Notes: generated by a model from the letters alone, not told the origin. A DNA stretch of 64,000 nt from Neisseriaceae bacterium HSC-16F19 (GCF_024171525.1 NZ_JALJZY010000004.1:1-64000), one strand, 5' to 3'; shown: positions 38,201-46,021, counted from the stretch's first letter. Program-made: numbers and translations.

Positions 38201-38609
38201 GCTCAATTCTTCCAGCGGCAAATCCGGCGGCGAAAAAGAAGCCTTTGCCGGCATGGTGGTGGCCGCCAGCCTCGCCTATGTGCTCACGCCCGACGATCAC
38301 GACAGCACGGTGTACCGCACCGTGTTTCTGGACGAAGCCTTTTCCAATACCGCCGAGACCGTCAGCCGCCGCGTGTTGCGGGTGTTTAAAGAGCTGAATA
38401 TCCATGTGAATCTGATTACCCCGTTTAAAAACCTGAATCTGGCGCGCGAATCGGCGCGCAGCCTCCTGATTGCCGAGCGCGACGCCGACAGCCACGAGAG
38501 CCGTCTGTGCGAGATGACGTGGGAGGAAATCGATGCCCAGCAGGCCGAGCATTTGCGCCGACAAATGGCACAGGGAGAGACTCTGGGCATTGAGTGGGAG
38601 GGCGCATGA
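35247..38609 (+). CDS. jetC: Wadjet SMC-like ATPase JetC (MukB-like)
   Basis: This 1120-residue SMC protein is the motor of the Wadjet complex. Walker A GDNGSGKST is at 43-51, long coiled-coil arms rich in Q, A, E and R span about 270-480 and 620-880, and a hinge-like globular part lies at about 480-600. The C-terminal head has signature SSGKSGGEKEAF and Walker B TVFLDEAFSN. MukB-type organisation with a split head and COG4913-like ends agrees with type I Wadjet JetC. It overlaps jetB and jetD by four bases each, so stoichiometric translation is likely. A long antisense open frame over this gene is a by-product of GC-rich codon use. Confidence 0.94.
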   Translation: MKQLPEAQAYSPIRLAELSVFNWGSFHGLHTGTIHPDGTLITGDNGSGKSTFIDGLMALLLPAGKAAFNVAAAQGDRSDRSLMSYMRGSFGSDHDGSATRTKSKREKAVITGLRALYRAEDGGETTLLALFWTAQAGYALADVKRLYVVARHNLSLKTVLDRFGSGNVRGLKQWLRGQQDVYDCDDNFANYQELYRRFLHLYNPNAPALLSRALGLKKIDDLTRLIRELVLEPADIRSDARSLVAEFADLESIYARLSDARAQVQHLHDLPDMAGRIEGYAAAVTTLQAQRSGLAVYFARAHTRLWEARLVDLMDGLKTLLAETGVLQRQQQDAEEDEKRRYRAFYDCGGARIEELKQEIARIRQLEEHMAAVAADYQQDCRLLGLPADLDAALFRNHQQEARRQTGQAEAAVGAQQDRFSQAAAALGQTQSTLAALEEEIRAVEARPDSNIPARQQQWRDELQQALGLAHGEAVFVGEMLDVRPEEHEWRGAIERALGGLRTTLLVPEDDYPRITRWLNSRHLSAHIRVQLAHTQQAAAPAFAPQGLMAKLLWREHPYRNWLQQHLAKRDLTAVASAAELDNTPFSITREGLQHWEHGRFEKKDHNRIDDRRHWYLGFSNRLQLGQLQEEAGALQAQVRQQQQAVAREREALNRSGRVQQAWHNLQRYRWQDIDVPHQQARLQQCQADLRQLEAAEGDLQAAKRQWEAAQAALKTVQQQLAELGRRRGRLEQEQENAEERIRSLRTVAKQDLDDTVAAQLAERTGTVSLADAAQQQAAEQALEREVAQAQQRQKSEENRAINIISSFKGREKWQPLTAEWGVGLDGLGDAIEHVELLEREGLPKLVEQFRERLNKHTTQSLTRLRNRLDNEYDEIRERIAKINRVLAQTEFRPGTYLKLGSRREKFTHVQLFEHKVKAVLGSGIHDEDPEQRFMLLKEVIDILAKASSRDSAHTLESLRLLDPRYQLAFFAEEIDHGDKRVRDVLNSSSGKSGGEKEAFAGMVVAASLAYVLTPDDHDSTVYRTVFLDEAFSNTAETVSRRVLRVFKELNIHVNLITPFKNLNLARESARSLLIAERDADSHESRLCEMTWEEIDAQQAEHLRRQMAQGETLGIEWEGA

Positions 38610-39793
38610 GCGCGCCGCATTGGGGCGTGCTGCCTGAAACACTGGCCGCCGAACTCTACCGGCGCGAGTGGGGCAGCGCCGCCAAGCGGCAAAGACTGTT
38701 GCGCGGCGAACGCCCCTTCCCCCTGAGCATGAATTTGAAACCGCCCACCAGCAAAGAGGCGTTGCAAAACCCGCAGCATTGCCAAGCCTTTGTGGCTGCC
38801 TGGAAGCAGGTTTTGCAGCAACAGGTGGTGTGGGAAACGCGGCAATTGCAGCATTTTGGCAGCATTGCCCTGCCGCAGCGCCTGGTATTGGCGGATGCCG
38901 ACAGCCTGCTGGCGTTGATAGGCGAACAGGGCACATGGGCGCGCTGGCAGGCACTGATTGCACGCGTGACCGAAGTCACCGGCTGCCGCGATGCGGTCAC
39001 CGCGCAGGTGGAAGCATTGGACAGGCTGCCTGAACACGAATTGGCCATGCTGCTGCGGGTATGGCCGCAATTGCGGCCGGGCATGGGGCAGGGCGCTTAT
39101 CTGCGCGCCTTGCCCTTGGCGGGCGCGCACAGCAAATTTGTCGAACAGCACGAGCCACTGTTGCTGCCGCTGCTGGCCGCCTGTTACGGCGAAGCCGTGA
39201 GCGCGCAAGGTTTGGGCGCATGGCTGGGCTGTCAGGCACCGCCCAAAGACTGGCTCTTGGTGCGCCCCTTGGATGCGGCCACACAGGCGGCCTTGGGCGG
39301 CTGGCAGGTGCTGCGCCTGCCGACCGAACAGCTGCGCCGCCGCCCCCTGCCCGGTGTACGGGTGCTGATTGTGGAAAACGAGCAGTCCTGTCTGAGCCTG
39401 CCGCCGCTGCCGGACACCGTGGCCGTGGCCGGCGGCGGGCGCAATACCGCCTGGCTGGATGCACCTTGGCTGGCAGGCAAGCAGGTGGCGTATTGGGGCG
39501 ATATCGACCGCCACGGCCTGAGCATTTTGAGCCGGGTGCGCCAGCGCCTGCCCGCGGTGACCGCCTTGCTGATGAACGAAGCGGTACTGGCTCGCGGCCT
39601 CGATTTCTGTACCGCAGACCCCAGCGGCGGCAGCCTGGCCGAACCGGAAACACTTACCGCCGCCGAGCGCCGCCTGTGGCAACAGCTGCACCGCAGCGAC
39701 CCGCCGCTGCGTTTGGAGCAGGAATACATAGCCGCCGACGACTTGGCGCGCGAATTGGCGGCGTGGATTTCAGGCAGCCTGAAAAATGCGTAG
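38606..39793 (+). CDS. jetD: Wadjet nuclease JetD (DUF3322-DUF2220, Toprim)
   Basis: JetD is the topoisomerase VI/Spo11-like nuclease that cuts plasmid DNA held by the JetABC motor. The 395-residue product has an N-terminal DUF3322 part (about 1-190) and a C-terminal DUF2220/Toprim part. The Toprim acidic set is visible: E257 in LIVENEQS and D299-I-D301 in YWGDIDRHGLSIL. The ATG at 38606 overlaps the jetC stop (ATGA). An uptake sequence ends the gene (about 39768-39785). The four-gene order A-B-C-D and domain set are complete for type I Wadjet. Confidence 0.92.
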   Translation: MSAPHWGVLPETLAAELYRREWGSAAKRQRLLRGERPFPLSMNLKPPTSKEALQNPQHCQAFVAAWKQVLQQQVVWETRQLQHFGSIALPQRLVLADADSLLALIGEQGTWARWQALIARVTEVTGCRDAVTAQVEALDRLPEHELAMLLRVWPQLRPGMGQGAYLRALPLAGAHSKFVEQHEPLLLPLLAACYGEAVSAQGLGAWLGCQAPPKDWLLVRPLDAATQAALGGWQVLRLPTEQLRRRPLPGVRVLIVENEQSCLSLPPLPDTVAVAGGGRNTAWLDAPWLAGKQVAYWGDIDRHGLSILSRVRQRLPAVTALLMNEAVLARGLDFCTADPSGGSLAEPETLTAAERRLWQQLHRSDPPLRLEQEYIAADDLARELAAWISGSLKNA

Positions 39794-39865
39794 AATGCCG
39801 GGGTTTTGTGCCCATTCAGAAAAACAGCCAACAAGATGGTGGGTGGAAGACAGTATGAAACAGAC

Positions 39866-39950
39866 TTTGTTGCCGCTTTAGCAGCTTGCAAAATCGTTTT
39901 CTTCGAGCCGTACACAGCAGTACCGTATCGTTCTGTATTGAGCGACTATT
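39866..39950. mobile_element. Correia-like element remnant
   Basis: GTTGCCGCTTTAGCAGCTTG, ATCGTTTTCTTCGAGC and CCGTATCGTTCTGTATTGAGCGACTATT match internal and right-end text of the 30189 copy (some of it inverted relative to the rest), with the left end lost. It marks the junction between the GC-rich Wadjet operon and the AT-rich cassette. Confidence 0.65.
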
Positions 39951-39990
39951 ATTTGAGTGCTTGAAATTGTGATTAAGCGACTATCAGAAG

Positions 39991-41262
39991 ATGAAGATGA
40001 AAATGAATTTGAAACCCCGTATTAAAATCAAAAATTTTGGCGCGATTAAAAGTACAAACCCAGATAATGATGGTTGGCTGGATATTGATAAGGTCACCGT
40101 ATTTATCGGTGACCAAGGTTCCGGGAAAAGTACGGTCGCAAAGCTAATCTCTACCTTTATGTGGATTGAAAAAGCATTGGTGCGCGGAGATTACGATGAG
40201 AAATTTTTTCATCGGAAAGGCAAGTTTGTTAACCAGTTGAAATACCATCGTTTGGAACATTATCCGCATGCAAACAGTTATATTGAATACGAAGGTTTGG
40301 AAAAGCACATTGTCTATGAAGACGGGCGCCTAAGGATTGAAGATACGATAAAATCAAATCCGGAAGCGTATGTTTTACCGCAGATTATGTATATTCCTGC
40401 CGAACGGAATTTTATTTCTTATGTGAAAAGTGCACGCGAGTTGAAAATTTCTTCGGAAAGCATGCAGGAGTTTTTGACAGAGTTTAATAATGCCAAAAAA
40501 TTAATTAAACAAACGTTTAACCTGCCTATTGGCGGTGTCAGTCTGGAATATGACCGCTTAAATGACCGCTTGAATTTAAAAGGGCAGGAATACAAAATCC
40601 AATTAAGTGACGGATCGAGCGGATTTCAATCGACGGTACCGTTACTTCTGGTGTCGGACTATTTGGCAAAATCGGTTCAAAATCCCAAAGGCAATAATGT
40701 GCCGATGTCTGAAAAAGAGCGTGAAAATTTTGCCAACGAAATGAAACAGATCCTGGGGAATGCCGACTTATCCGAAGAACAACGCCGTATGGCAATTTCA
40801 CTTGTTTCTGCAAGATTTAATAAGAAATCTTTTATTAATATCGTAGAAGAACCGGAGCAAAATTTATTTCCAGGCTCGCAATGGGAAATTTTAAAAGAAT
40901 TATTGAAATTAAATACTTTTAATAAAAATAACCAGCTGATAATGACAACGCACAGCCCCTATATTGTGAACTATCTGAGTATTGCAGTTGCAGCAAAACA
41001 AGCTTTTGAGAACTCTTTAACCCCGACAGTTGAAAATTTAGAAAAACAGATTAAGGAAAAAATTAATCAAATCGTACCCGAAACGGCATGGCTGGACAGT
41101 GGTGATTTGTCGGTATATCAATTAAAAGACGGCAAGGTCACTTTATTACCTGAAATTGACGGTATTCCGTCTGATGATAATGACTTGAATCAGATGCTGA
41201 TTGCAGGGAATGAGCTGATTGACCAACTCTTGGAAATTGAAGATGAATACAGAGGTAGATGA
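39991..41262 (+). CDS. AAA/ABC-like ATPase (OLD-type, no Toprim), putative defence protein
   Basis: This ATPase of up to 423 residues has an ABC/OLD-like layout: IKIKNFGAIK first strand, Walker A GDQGSGKST (40-48), a long insertion (about 60-200), signature-like LSDGSSGFQSTVPLLL (205-220), Walker B FINIVEEPEQNLFPG (281-295) and switch histidine H321 in MTTHSPYIVN. No Toprim nuclease domain follows, unlike full OLD nucleases. ATGs at 39991, 39997 and 40003 are all possible starts. The gene is markedly AT-rich with no uptake sequence that I can see, unlike its neighbours, pointing to recent acquisition. It overlaps the next, nuclease-like gene by 20 bases. ATPase-plus-nuclease pairs of this shape are typical of phage defence. 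Confidence 0.82.
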   Translation: MKMKMNLKPRIKIKNFGAIKSTNPDNDGWLDIDKVTVFIGDQGSGKSTVAKLISTFMWIEKALVRGDYDEKFFHRKGKFVNQLKYHRLEHYPHANSYIEYEGLEKHIVYEDGRLRIEDTIKSNPEAYVLPQIMYIPAERNFISYVKSARELKISSESMQEFLTEFNNAKKLIKQTFNLPIGGVSLEYDRLNDRLNLKGQEYKIQLSDGSSGFQSTVPLLLVSDYLAKSVQNPKGNNVPMSEKERENFANEMKQILGNADLSEEQRRMAISLVSARFNKKSFINIVEEPEQNLFPGSQWEILKELLKLNTFNKNNQLIMTTHSPYIVNYLSIAVAAKQAFENSLTPTVENLEKQIKEKINQIVPETAWLDSGDLSVYQLKDGKVTLLPEIDGIPSDDNDLNQMLIAGNELIDQLLEIEDEYRGR

Positions 41263-41768
41263 TTTCTTTGATTTATCGACCAATAATGGCGAGCCGGTCC
41301 GCGCAGATCCACTATTTGGCATATGTGATGACGGCTGTGGCGAAAACAAAGAGAAGCCCGCTTACACTGATGTTGAATTTCCTAAAAAATGGATCGCAAC
41401 TGTACAAAACCGAAACAATATAGAAATTCAATTTTATGCAATTGATAAGCGGATTAAAATTCTTATAAACGGAGATGAGCAAAGCCTATGCGATGGGATG
41501 CTTACATTTTCGGATGATTTGTATTTAGTAGAATTGAAAATACAAAAAACAGGAATGGATTAAAGGAGCAGTTTCTCAGTTGAAAAGTACTATTGGTTTT
41601 TTAAAACAATATCATGCTGGTGAATTAACCCGGTTCCGTACTAAAAAAGCCTATGCCTGTAACCGTAAGCACCCTAATTTTGCATATTCCCATCGTAATC
41701 AAATAAGAAGCTTTTATAATGAAACCGGCTTCCGATTAGATATTCAAGCAACAATTAATATAAAGTGA
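41243..41768 (+). pseudogene. PD-(D/E)xK nuclease-like partner, frame broken at an A6 run
   Basis: The first frame runs from ATG 41243 to a TAA at 41563 (106 residues, ending KIQKTGMD). The rest continues in another frame to 41768. Removing one A from the A6 run at 41544-41549 joins them into about 174 residues reading VELKIQKQEWIKGAVSQLK. The joined protein shows a restriction-endonuclease-type site: D84 in CDGML, then E97-L-K99 in LVELK, followed by a Q-containing helix. The ending is basic and compact (KKAYACNRKHPNF ... LDIQATINIK). It overlaps the ATPase gene by 20 bases and ends eight bases before glyS. The break may be real, a phase switch or a sequencing error. Confidence 0.7.
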
Positions 41769-41776
41769 ATTCAATC

Positions 41777-43840
41777 ATGACAAACCCGACCCTGTTAATC
41801 GAACTCTTGACCGAAGAACTGCCGCCCAAGGCGCTCAACAGCCTGGGCCAGCATTTTGCCGCATCCGTGGCCGAGGGCCTGCGCAAAGCGCAGCTGACAG
41901 ACGGCACCGCGGATTACACCGCCTATGCGTCGCCGCGCCGTCTGGCGGTGCAGGTGCGCAATGTGAAAGCGGTGCAGGCCGATTTGCAGGTGGTGAAAAA
42001 AGGTCCGGCGGTGGCCAGCGCCATGAAAGACGGCGTGCCCACCAAAGCGCTGGAAGGCTTTGCCCGCGGTGCCGGTGCCGATATTGCCGCTTTGAAAATC
42101 ATCCACGACGGCAAGCAAGACGTTTATGCCTACGAATACACCCAAAGCGGCAAAGCGCTGGCGGAACTGTTGGACGACATCATTAACCAGGCGGTGAAAA
42201 AACTGCCCATTCCCAAAGTGATGCGCTGGGGCAGCAGCACCCACACCTTTGTGCGTCCGGTACACAAGCTCACCGTATTGCACGGCAGCGATGTCGTGCC
42301 TGCGCAGGTATTGGGTTTGGAGAGCGGCCGCGAAACCCTGGGCCACCGCTTTTTGAGCAGCGGTGTGGTCGCCATTGACAGCGCCGACAGCTATGCCGAA
42401 CAACTCAAAACCCAAGGCCGGGTGGTGGCTTCTTTTGCCGAGCGCAAAGAAACCATTCAGGCAGCCCTGAACCAACAGGCCGCGGCCCTGAACGCCACCG
42501 TGGCCGCCGACGAAGCCCTGCTCGACGAAGTCACCGCGCTGGTGGAATGGCCGGTGGTGCTTCAAGCCGGTTTTGAAGAGCACTTCCTGCAAGTGCCGCA
42601 GGAATGTCTGATTCTGACCATGCAGCAAAACCAGAAATACTTCCCCCTGCTAGATGCCCAAGGCAAGCTGATTAACCGCTTTTTGCTGGTGTCCAATCTG
42701 GAAACCGCCGACCCGTCGCACATCATCAGCGGCAACGAGCGCGTATTGCGCGCGCGTCTGGCCGATGCCGAGTTTTTCTACAAACAAGACCAAAAAGCCA
42801 CGCTGGAAAGCCGTCTGCCCAAGCTGGCGCAGGTGGTGTACCACAACAAAATCGGCTCCCAGGCCGAGCGCATCGAGCGTCTGCAAAGCATAGCCGCCCA
42901 CATCGCCAAAGCACTGGGTGCCGATGCCGCCACCGCCGAGCGCGCCGCACGTCTGGCCAAGGCCGACCTGGTGACCGAAATGGTGGGCGAATTCCCCGAA
43001 CTGCAAGGCACCATGGGCAAATACTATGCCCGTTTGGACGGCGAAACCGACATCATCGCCCAGGCCATCGAGGAACATTACCAGCCGCGTTTTGCCGGCG
43101 ACAGGCTGCCTGAAAGCGCCATCGCCACCGCCGTGGCCCTGGCCGACAAACTGGAAACCCTGGTCGGCATTTGGGGCATCGGCCTGATTCCCACCGGCGA
43201 CAAAGACCCCTACGCCCTGCGCCGTGCCGCACTGGGTGTGCTGCGTATGCTGATGCAATACGATGTGGATGTGAACGCATTGGTGGCCGCGGTGTTTGAC
43301 ACCTTCCCGCACGGCCTGCTCAACGCCGACACCCCCGCAGAAGTGGCCGAATTTATGCAGGCGCGCTTGGCAGTGCTGCTGCAAAACGATTATCCGCAAG
43401 ACATCGTGGCCGCCGTCTTGGCCGACAAGCCCGGCCGCTTGAATGACTTGGCCGCCAAATTGCAGGCCGTGGCCGCCTTCAAACAGCTGCCTGAAGCCGC
43501 CGCACTGGCTGCTGCCAACAAACGCGTGCAAAACCTGCTCAAAAAAGCCGATGCCGAACTCGGTGCCGTGAATGAAAGCCTGCTGCAACAAGCCGAAGAG
43601 CGCGCCCTGTTTGCCGCTGCCCAAGAGTTGCAACCGCAAATCCAGGCCGCGCTCGCCGCCCAGGATTTTCAGGCAGCCTTAAGCCAACTGGCCGCCATCA
43701 AACCGCAGGTGGACGCCTTCTTCGACGGCGTGATGGTGATGGCTGATGACGCCGCCGTCAAACAAAACCGCCTGAATCTGCTTAACCAATTGTCGGCACA
43801 ATTCAATGCCGTAGCCGATATTGCCTTGTTGGGCGAGTAG
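41777..43840 (+). CDS. glyS: Glycyl-tRNA synthetase beta chain
   Basis: GlyS binds tRNA-Gly and partners GlyQ. The 687-residue product has the usual length and the start TNPTLLIELLTEELPPKAL, plus an HD-like region and a C-terminal anticodon-binding domain. I prefer ATG 41777 to an in-frame GTG at 41765. There is no strong Shine-Dalgarno. It starts eight bases after the nuclease-like frame, and no promoter or terminator is obvious in between. Transcription of this essential gene may thus run through the defence genes from glyQ, or start from a promoter inside the AT-rich cassette. Confidence 0.96.
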   Translation: MTNPTLLIELLTEELPPKALNSLGQHFAASVAEGLRKAQLTDGTADYTAYASPRRLAVQVRNVKAVQADLQVVKKGPAVASAMKDGVPTKALEGFARGAGADIAALKIIHDGKQDVYAYEYTQSGKALAELLDDIINQAVKKLPIPKVMRWGSSTHTFVRPVHKLTVLHGSDVVPAQVLGLESGRETLGHRFLSSGVVAIDSADSYAEQLKTQGRVVASFAERKETIQAALNQQAAALNATVAADEALLDEVTALVEWPVVLQAGFEEHFLQVPQECLILTMQQNQKYFPLLDAQGKLINRFLLVSNLETADPSHIISGNERVLRARLADAEFFYKQDQKATLESRLPKLAQVVYHNKIGSQAERIERLQSIAAHIAKALGADAATAERAARLAKADLVTEMVGEFPELQGTMGKYYARLDGETDIIAQAIEEHYQPRFAGDRLPESAIATAVALADKLETLVGIWGIGLIPTGDKDPYALRRAALGVLRMLMQYDVDVNALVAAVFDTFPHGLLNADTPAEVAEFMQARLAVLLQNDYPQDIVAAVLADKPGRLNDLAAKLQAVAAFKQLPEAAALAAANKRVQNLLKKADAELGAVNESLLQQAEERALFAAAQELQPQIQAALAAQDFQAALSQLAAIKPQVDAFFDGVMVMADDAAVKQNRLNLLNQLSAQFNAVADIALLGE

Positions 43841-43871
43841 GGGCGGCCCGGTCATTCTGCGCGCAGCAACC

Positions 43872-43969
43872 GTAGGTCGGATACTTGTATCCGACAAAAC
43901 CGAATGGCTGCGGCAAGGTTGGCACAATGCAGCTTGTGCCAGAATGTCGGATTCAAGAATCCGACCTAC
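43872..43969. repeat. REPIN doublet, TCGGATAC family
   Basis: The left hairpin is TCGGATACTTGTATCCGA and the right is the diverged TCGGATTCAAGAATCCGA, with GTAG/CTAC ends. It lies 32 bases after the glyS stop. The 440 bases after glyS contain only repeats. Confidence 0.8.
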
Positions 43970-44006
43970 AGCGGCTGTTTTGTGTTTTCAGGCAGCCTGA
44001 GCAGCC

Positions 44007-44082
44007 GTAGGTTGGGTCGCCAGACCCAACACTTACACTTGCCAAAATCTCCAGAAATGTCGGGTCTGACGACCCAACCTAC
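44007..44082. repeat. REPIN doublet, TTGGGT family
   Basis: GTAGGTTGGGTCGCCAGACC begins the left hairpin; the right hairpin is CGGGTCTGACGACCCAACCTAC. It is preceded by an uptake sequence. Confidence 0.8.
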
Positions 44083-44144
44083 GGCCACTATCATCATGCA
44101 ATCGGCAGAACAAGAAATCATCAGGCTGGCATTGGGTTTTAGCC

Positions 44145-44241
44145 GTAGGTCGGATACTTGTATCCGACAAAATCAAATGTCTGCGGCAAGGTTTGCACGA
44201 TGCACTGATGCCAAAATGTCGGATTCAAGAATCCGACCTAC
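44145..44241. repeat. REPIN doublet, TCGGATAC family (second copy)
   Basis: A close relative of the 43872 copy, with the same diverged right hairpin and the same spacer words (TGCGGCAAGGTT), so one was derived from the other locally. Confidence 0.8.
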
Positions 44242-44277
44242 GGCTGCCTGAAAACCATACCGAACCGGGAAAACATC

Positions 44278-44883
44278 ATGTCCGACACCACCGACCATAG
44301 CACCGTCTGGCGATACCGGCCGCAGCCCCTGTTACCTTTAAATCGCAACGGACTGCTGTTGCAGCTTGGGCCTGTGGGTGTGGTGCTTGGCTTGATAATG
44401 TATTACCAAGATTTGCTGGTGGGCAGCATTATGCTGACCATCACGCTGCTGCCCGCCTTGTATTTTATCAACCTGCTGTACACCGCCTTGCCCGTGGAGA
44501 TTGTGGTCGAAAACGGCCAGATCCGGGTGTTGCGGCGCGGTTTTTTCCGCTGGCAGCCGCGCTGGGAGGCGTATGCGCTGGACGAATGCCTTGCGGTATT
44601 GACCTGTTTTGACCACGAGGGCAAGCGGCATATCGGCAGTGTCGGCCAGTTGAGTACCGTGCTGGTCTTGCACAAACCGTATCTGCCGCCCGTGGTGCTG
44701 GAAAGCCATGATGCTTTGAAACCTGTTCAAGGCAGGTGGTTACGTTGGCCGCAATACACCGACAGCCCCGAAGCCGCCGATTTCCGCCAGGCATTCAGCC
44801 GGGCCAGCGGTATTCCCGATGCCGGTTTTGTCACGGCCAAGGGTGTCCGGCAGGCGGTGGAGCAGGTGCGCCGACCATCGTAA
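44278..44883 (+). CDS. Membrane protein of unknown function
   Basis: This 201-residue protein has two adjacent hydrophobic helices (about 27-47 and 49-69, GPVGVVLGLIMYYQDLLVGSI then MLTITLLPALYFINLLY) followed by a soluble part that starts LPVEIVVENGQIRVLRRGFF. That reads like a small beta-rich domain of the PH-like type found in bacterial membrane proteins. GGGAAAACATC precedes the ATG. I do not recognise the family. Neighbours are likewise small unknowns. Confidence 0.65.
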   Translation: MSDTTDHSTVWRYRPQPLLPLNRNGLLLQLGPVGVVLGLIMYYQDLLVGSIMLTITLLPALYFINLLYTALPVEIVVENGQIRVLRRGFFRWQPRWEAYALDECLAVLTCFDHEGKRHIGSVGQLSTVLVLHKPYLPPVVLESHDALKPVQGRWLRWPQYTDSPEAADFRQAFSRASGIPDAGFVTAKGVRQAVEQVRRPS

Positions 44884-44957
44884 AGCAATGGCAATGCGCA
44901 GGTCGGACATTGATGCCAGACAAAATGCGGTAGCAACAGCGCACAGCAAGGAGCGTC

Positions 44958-45281
44958 ATGGAAGCGATGAATGATCTGGATTTTACGCTGCATTGCCGCA
45001 TCCGCTTTTTTGCCCATAGGCGTTCATCCGTTCCCAATCTCAATTCCGGCAACTATAGGCCGCATTTGCAGGTGAAAGGGCAGAGCGATTACCTGGGTGT
45101 GTGTTTTGTTGATGGCGAAGAAGTTGTTTTTGACCAAGCCGTTCAATGCAGTGTCCTACCCTTATATGAAACAGTGGATTATTCCGCATTGACAGAGGGC
45201 GTGTCATTTTTTGTGCTGGAAGGGAATAAAATCGTCGGCGAGGGCATTGTGGATGAGGTTTTCCGACACCGGCGCCGTTGA
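44958..45281 (+). CDS. Small protein resembling EF-Tu domain 3
   Basis: This 107-residue protein resembles a stand-alone version of the EF-Tu C-terminal beta-barrel: NYRPHLQVKGQSDYLGVCF, then VDYSALTEGVSFFVLEGNKIVGEGIV, which echoes the family pattern in domain 3 of EF-Tu. No GTPase domain is attached. AAGGAG precedes the ATG. Stand-alone EF-Tu-like domains of this kind exist in bacteria, with unknown role. Its place in a run of small orphan genes gives no further clue. Confidence 0.55.
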   Translation: MEAMNDLDFTLHCRIRFFAHRRSSVPNLNSGNYRPHLQVKGQSDYLGVCFVDGEEVVFDQAVQCSVLPLYETVDYSALTEGVSFFVLEGNKIVGEGIVDEVFRHRRR

Positions 45282-45346
45282 ATGGATGCCTATTGGAAAA
45301 TAATGCTGTTTGATATTTTCAGGCAGCCTGCTTTGCAGGAGTATCG

Positions 45347-46021
45347 ATGAGCGAACACACCTTATTAATTGCCCGAACCACCGTGCGCATGTATCTGCCC
45401 GACAACGGGCAGCACCTGCCCTTGTTTATCAGCTTTCTCAGCCCGGAAGAAGGCGCGCAACTGGCGGCTTTGCTGGCAGACAGGGCAGTGCTGGCGGTGA
45501 TTGACGAGGCCGATTGGGAAGGCTGTTTTTCGCCTTGGCCTGCGCCCAAGGTATTCAAACAGGGCGCGGATTTCGCGGGCGGGGCAGATGTTTATATACA
45601 GCGTCTGCACGCCACACTGCTGCCTGAAATTGAAAACCGATGCGGCCTAAATCCCTGCTGGCGCGGCGTGTTGGGCTACTCGATGGCCGGTTTGCTGGCA
45701 GCCTATGCCGCTTATCGTGCGCCGCTGTTTGCGCGGGTGGCGGCGGTTTCGGCCTCTTTGTGGTTTGACGGCTGGACGGATTTTGCCGCTGCCGAGCGCC
45801 TGGTCCATGCGCCGCAATATGCTTATTTTTCCGTGGGCGAACAGGAACACAAGGCCAAAAATCCGCGCCTGGCGCAGATCGAAACCGCGCTCTTGGCCAC
45901 AGGAAAACAGTGGCAGGCGCAGGGTGTGGCCACGCATTTCGAGCGCAATCCCGGCGGCCATTTCGATGACGCGCCCGCGCGTCTGGCCAAGGCGGCCGCG
46001 TGGCTGTTGGCGCAACCGTGA
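45347..46021 (+). CDS. Alpha/beta hydrolase, putative esterase
   Basis: This 224-residue hydrolase is of the esterase D/enterochelin-esterase-like group. The nucleophile elbow GYSMAG lies near 117-122, a candidate acid follows SVGEQEHK, and the catalytic histidine is likely in GGHFDDAP near 205. No signal peptide is visible, so it is cytoplasmic. Relatives hydrolyse siderophore esters or small acyl esters; the substrate cannot be told. The ATG at 45347 follows GCAGGAGTATCG. Confidence 0.8.
   Translation: MSEHTLLIARTTVRMYLPDNGQHLPLFISFLSPEEGAQLAALLADRAVLAVIDEADWEGCFSPWPAPKVFKQGADFAGGADVYIQRLHATLLPEIENRCGLNPCWRGVLGYSMAGLLAAYAAYRAPLFARVAAVSASLWFDGWTDFAAAERLVHAPQYAYFSVGEQEHKAKNPRLAQIETALLATGKQWQAQGVATHFERNPGGHFDDAPARLAKAAAWLLAQP

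Noticed and set aside
35154..38963. A 1269-codon open frame antisense to jetC
   Set aside because: It mirrors jetC codon for codon, is very rich in Q, H, A and G, and shows no motif. Long antisense frames are expected over GC-rich genes.
39991..41262. Calling the ATPase AriA of PARIS or an OLD-family nuclease
   Set aside because: There is no Toprim domain in the protein and the partner is not a DUF4435 protein, so neither name is supported.
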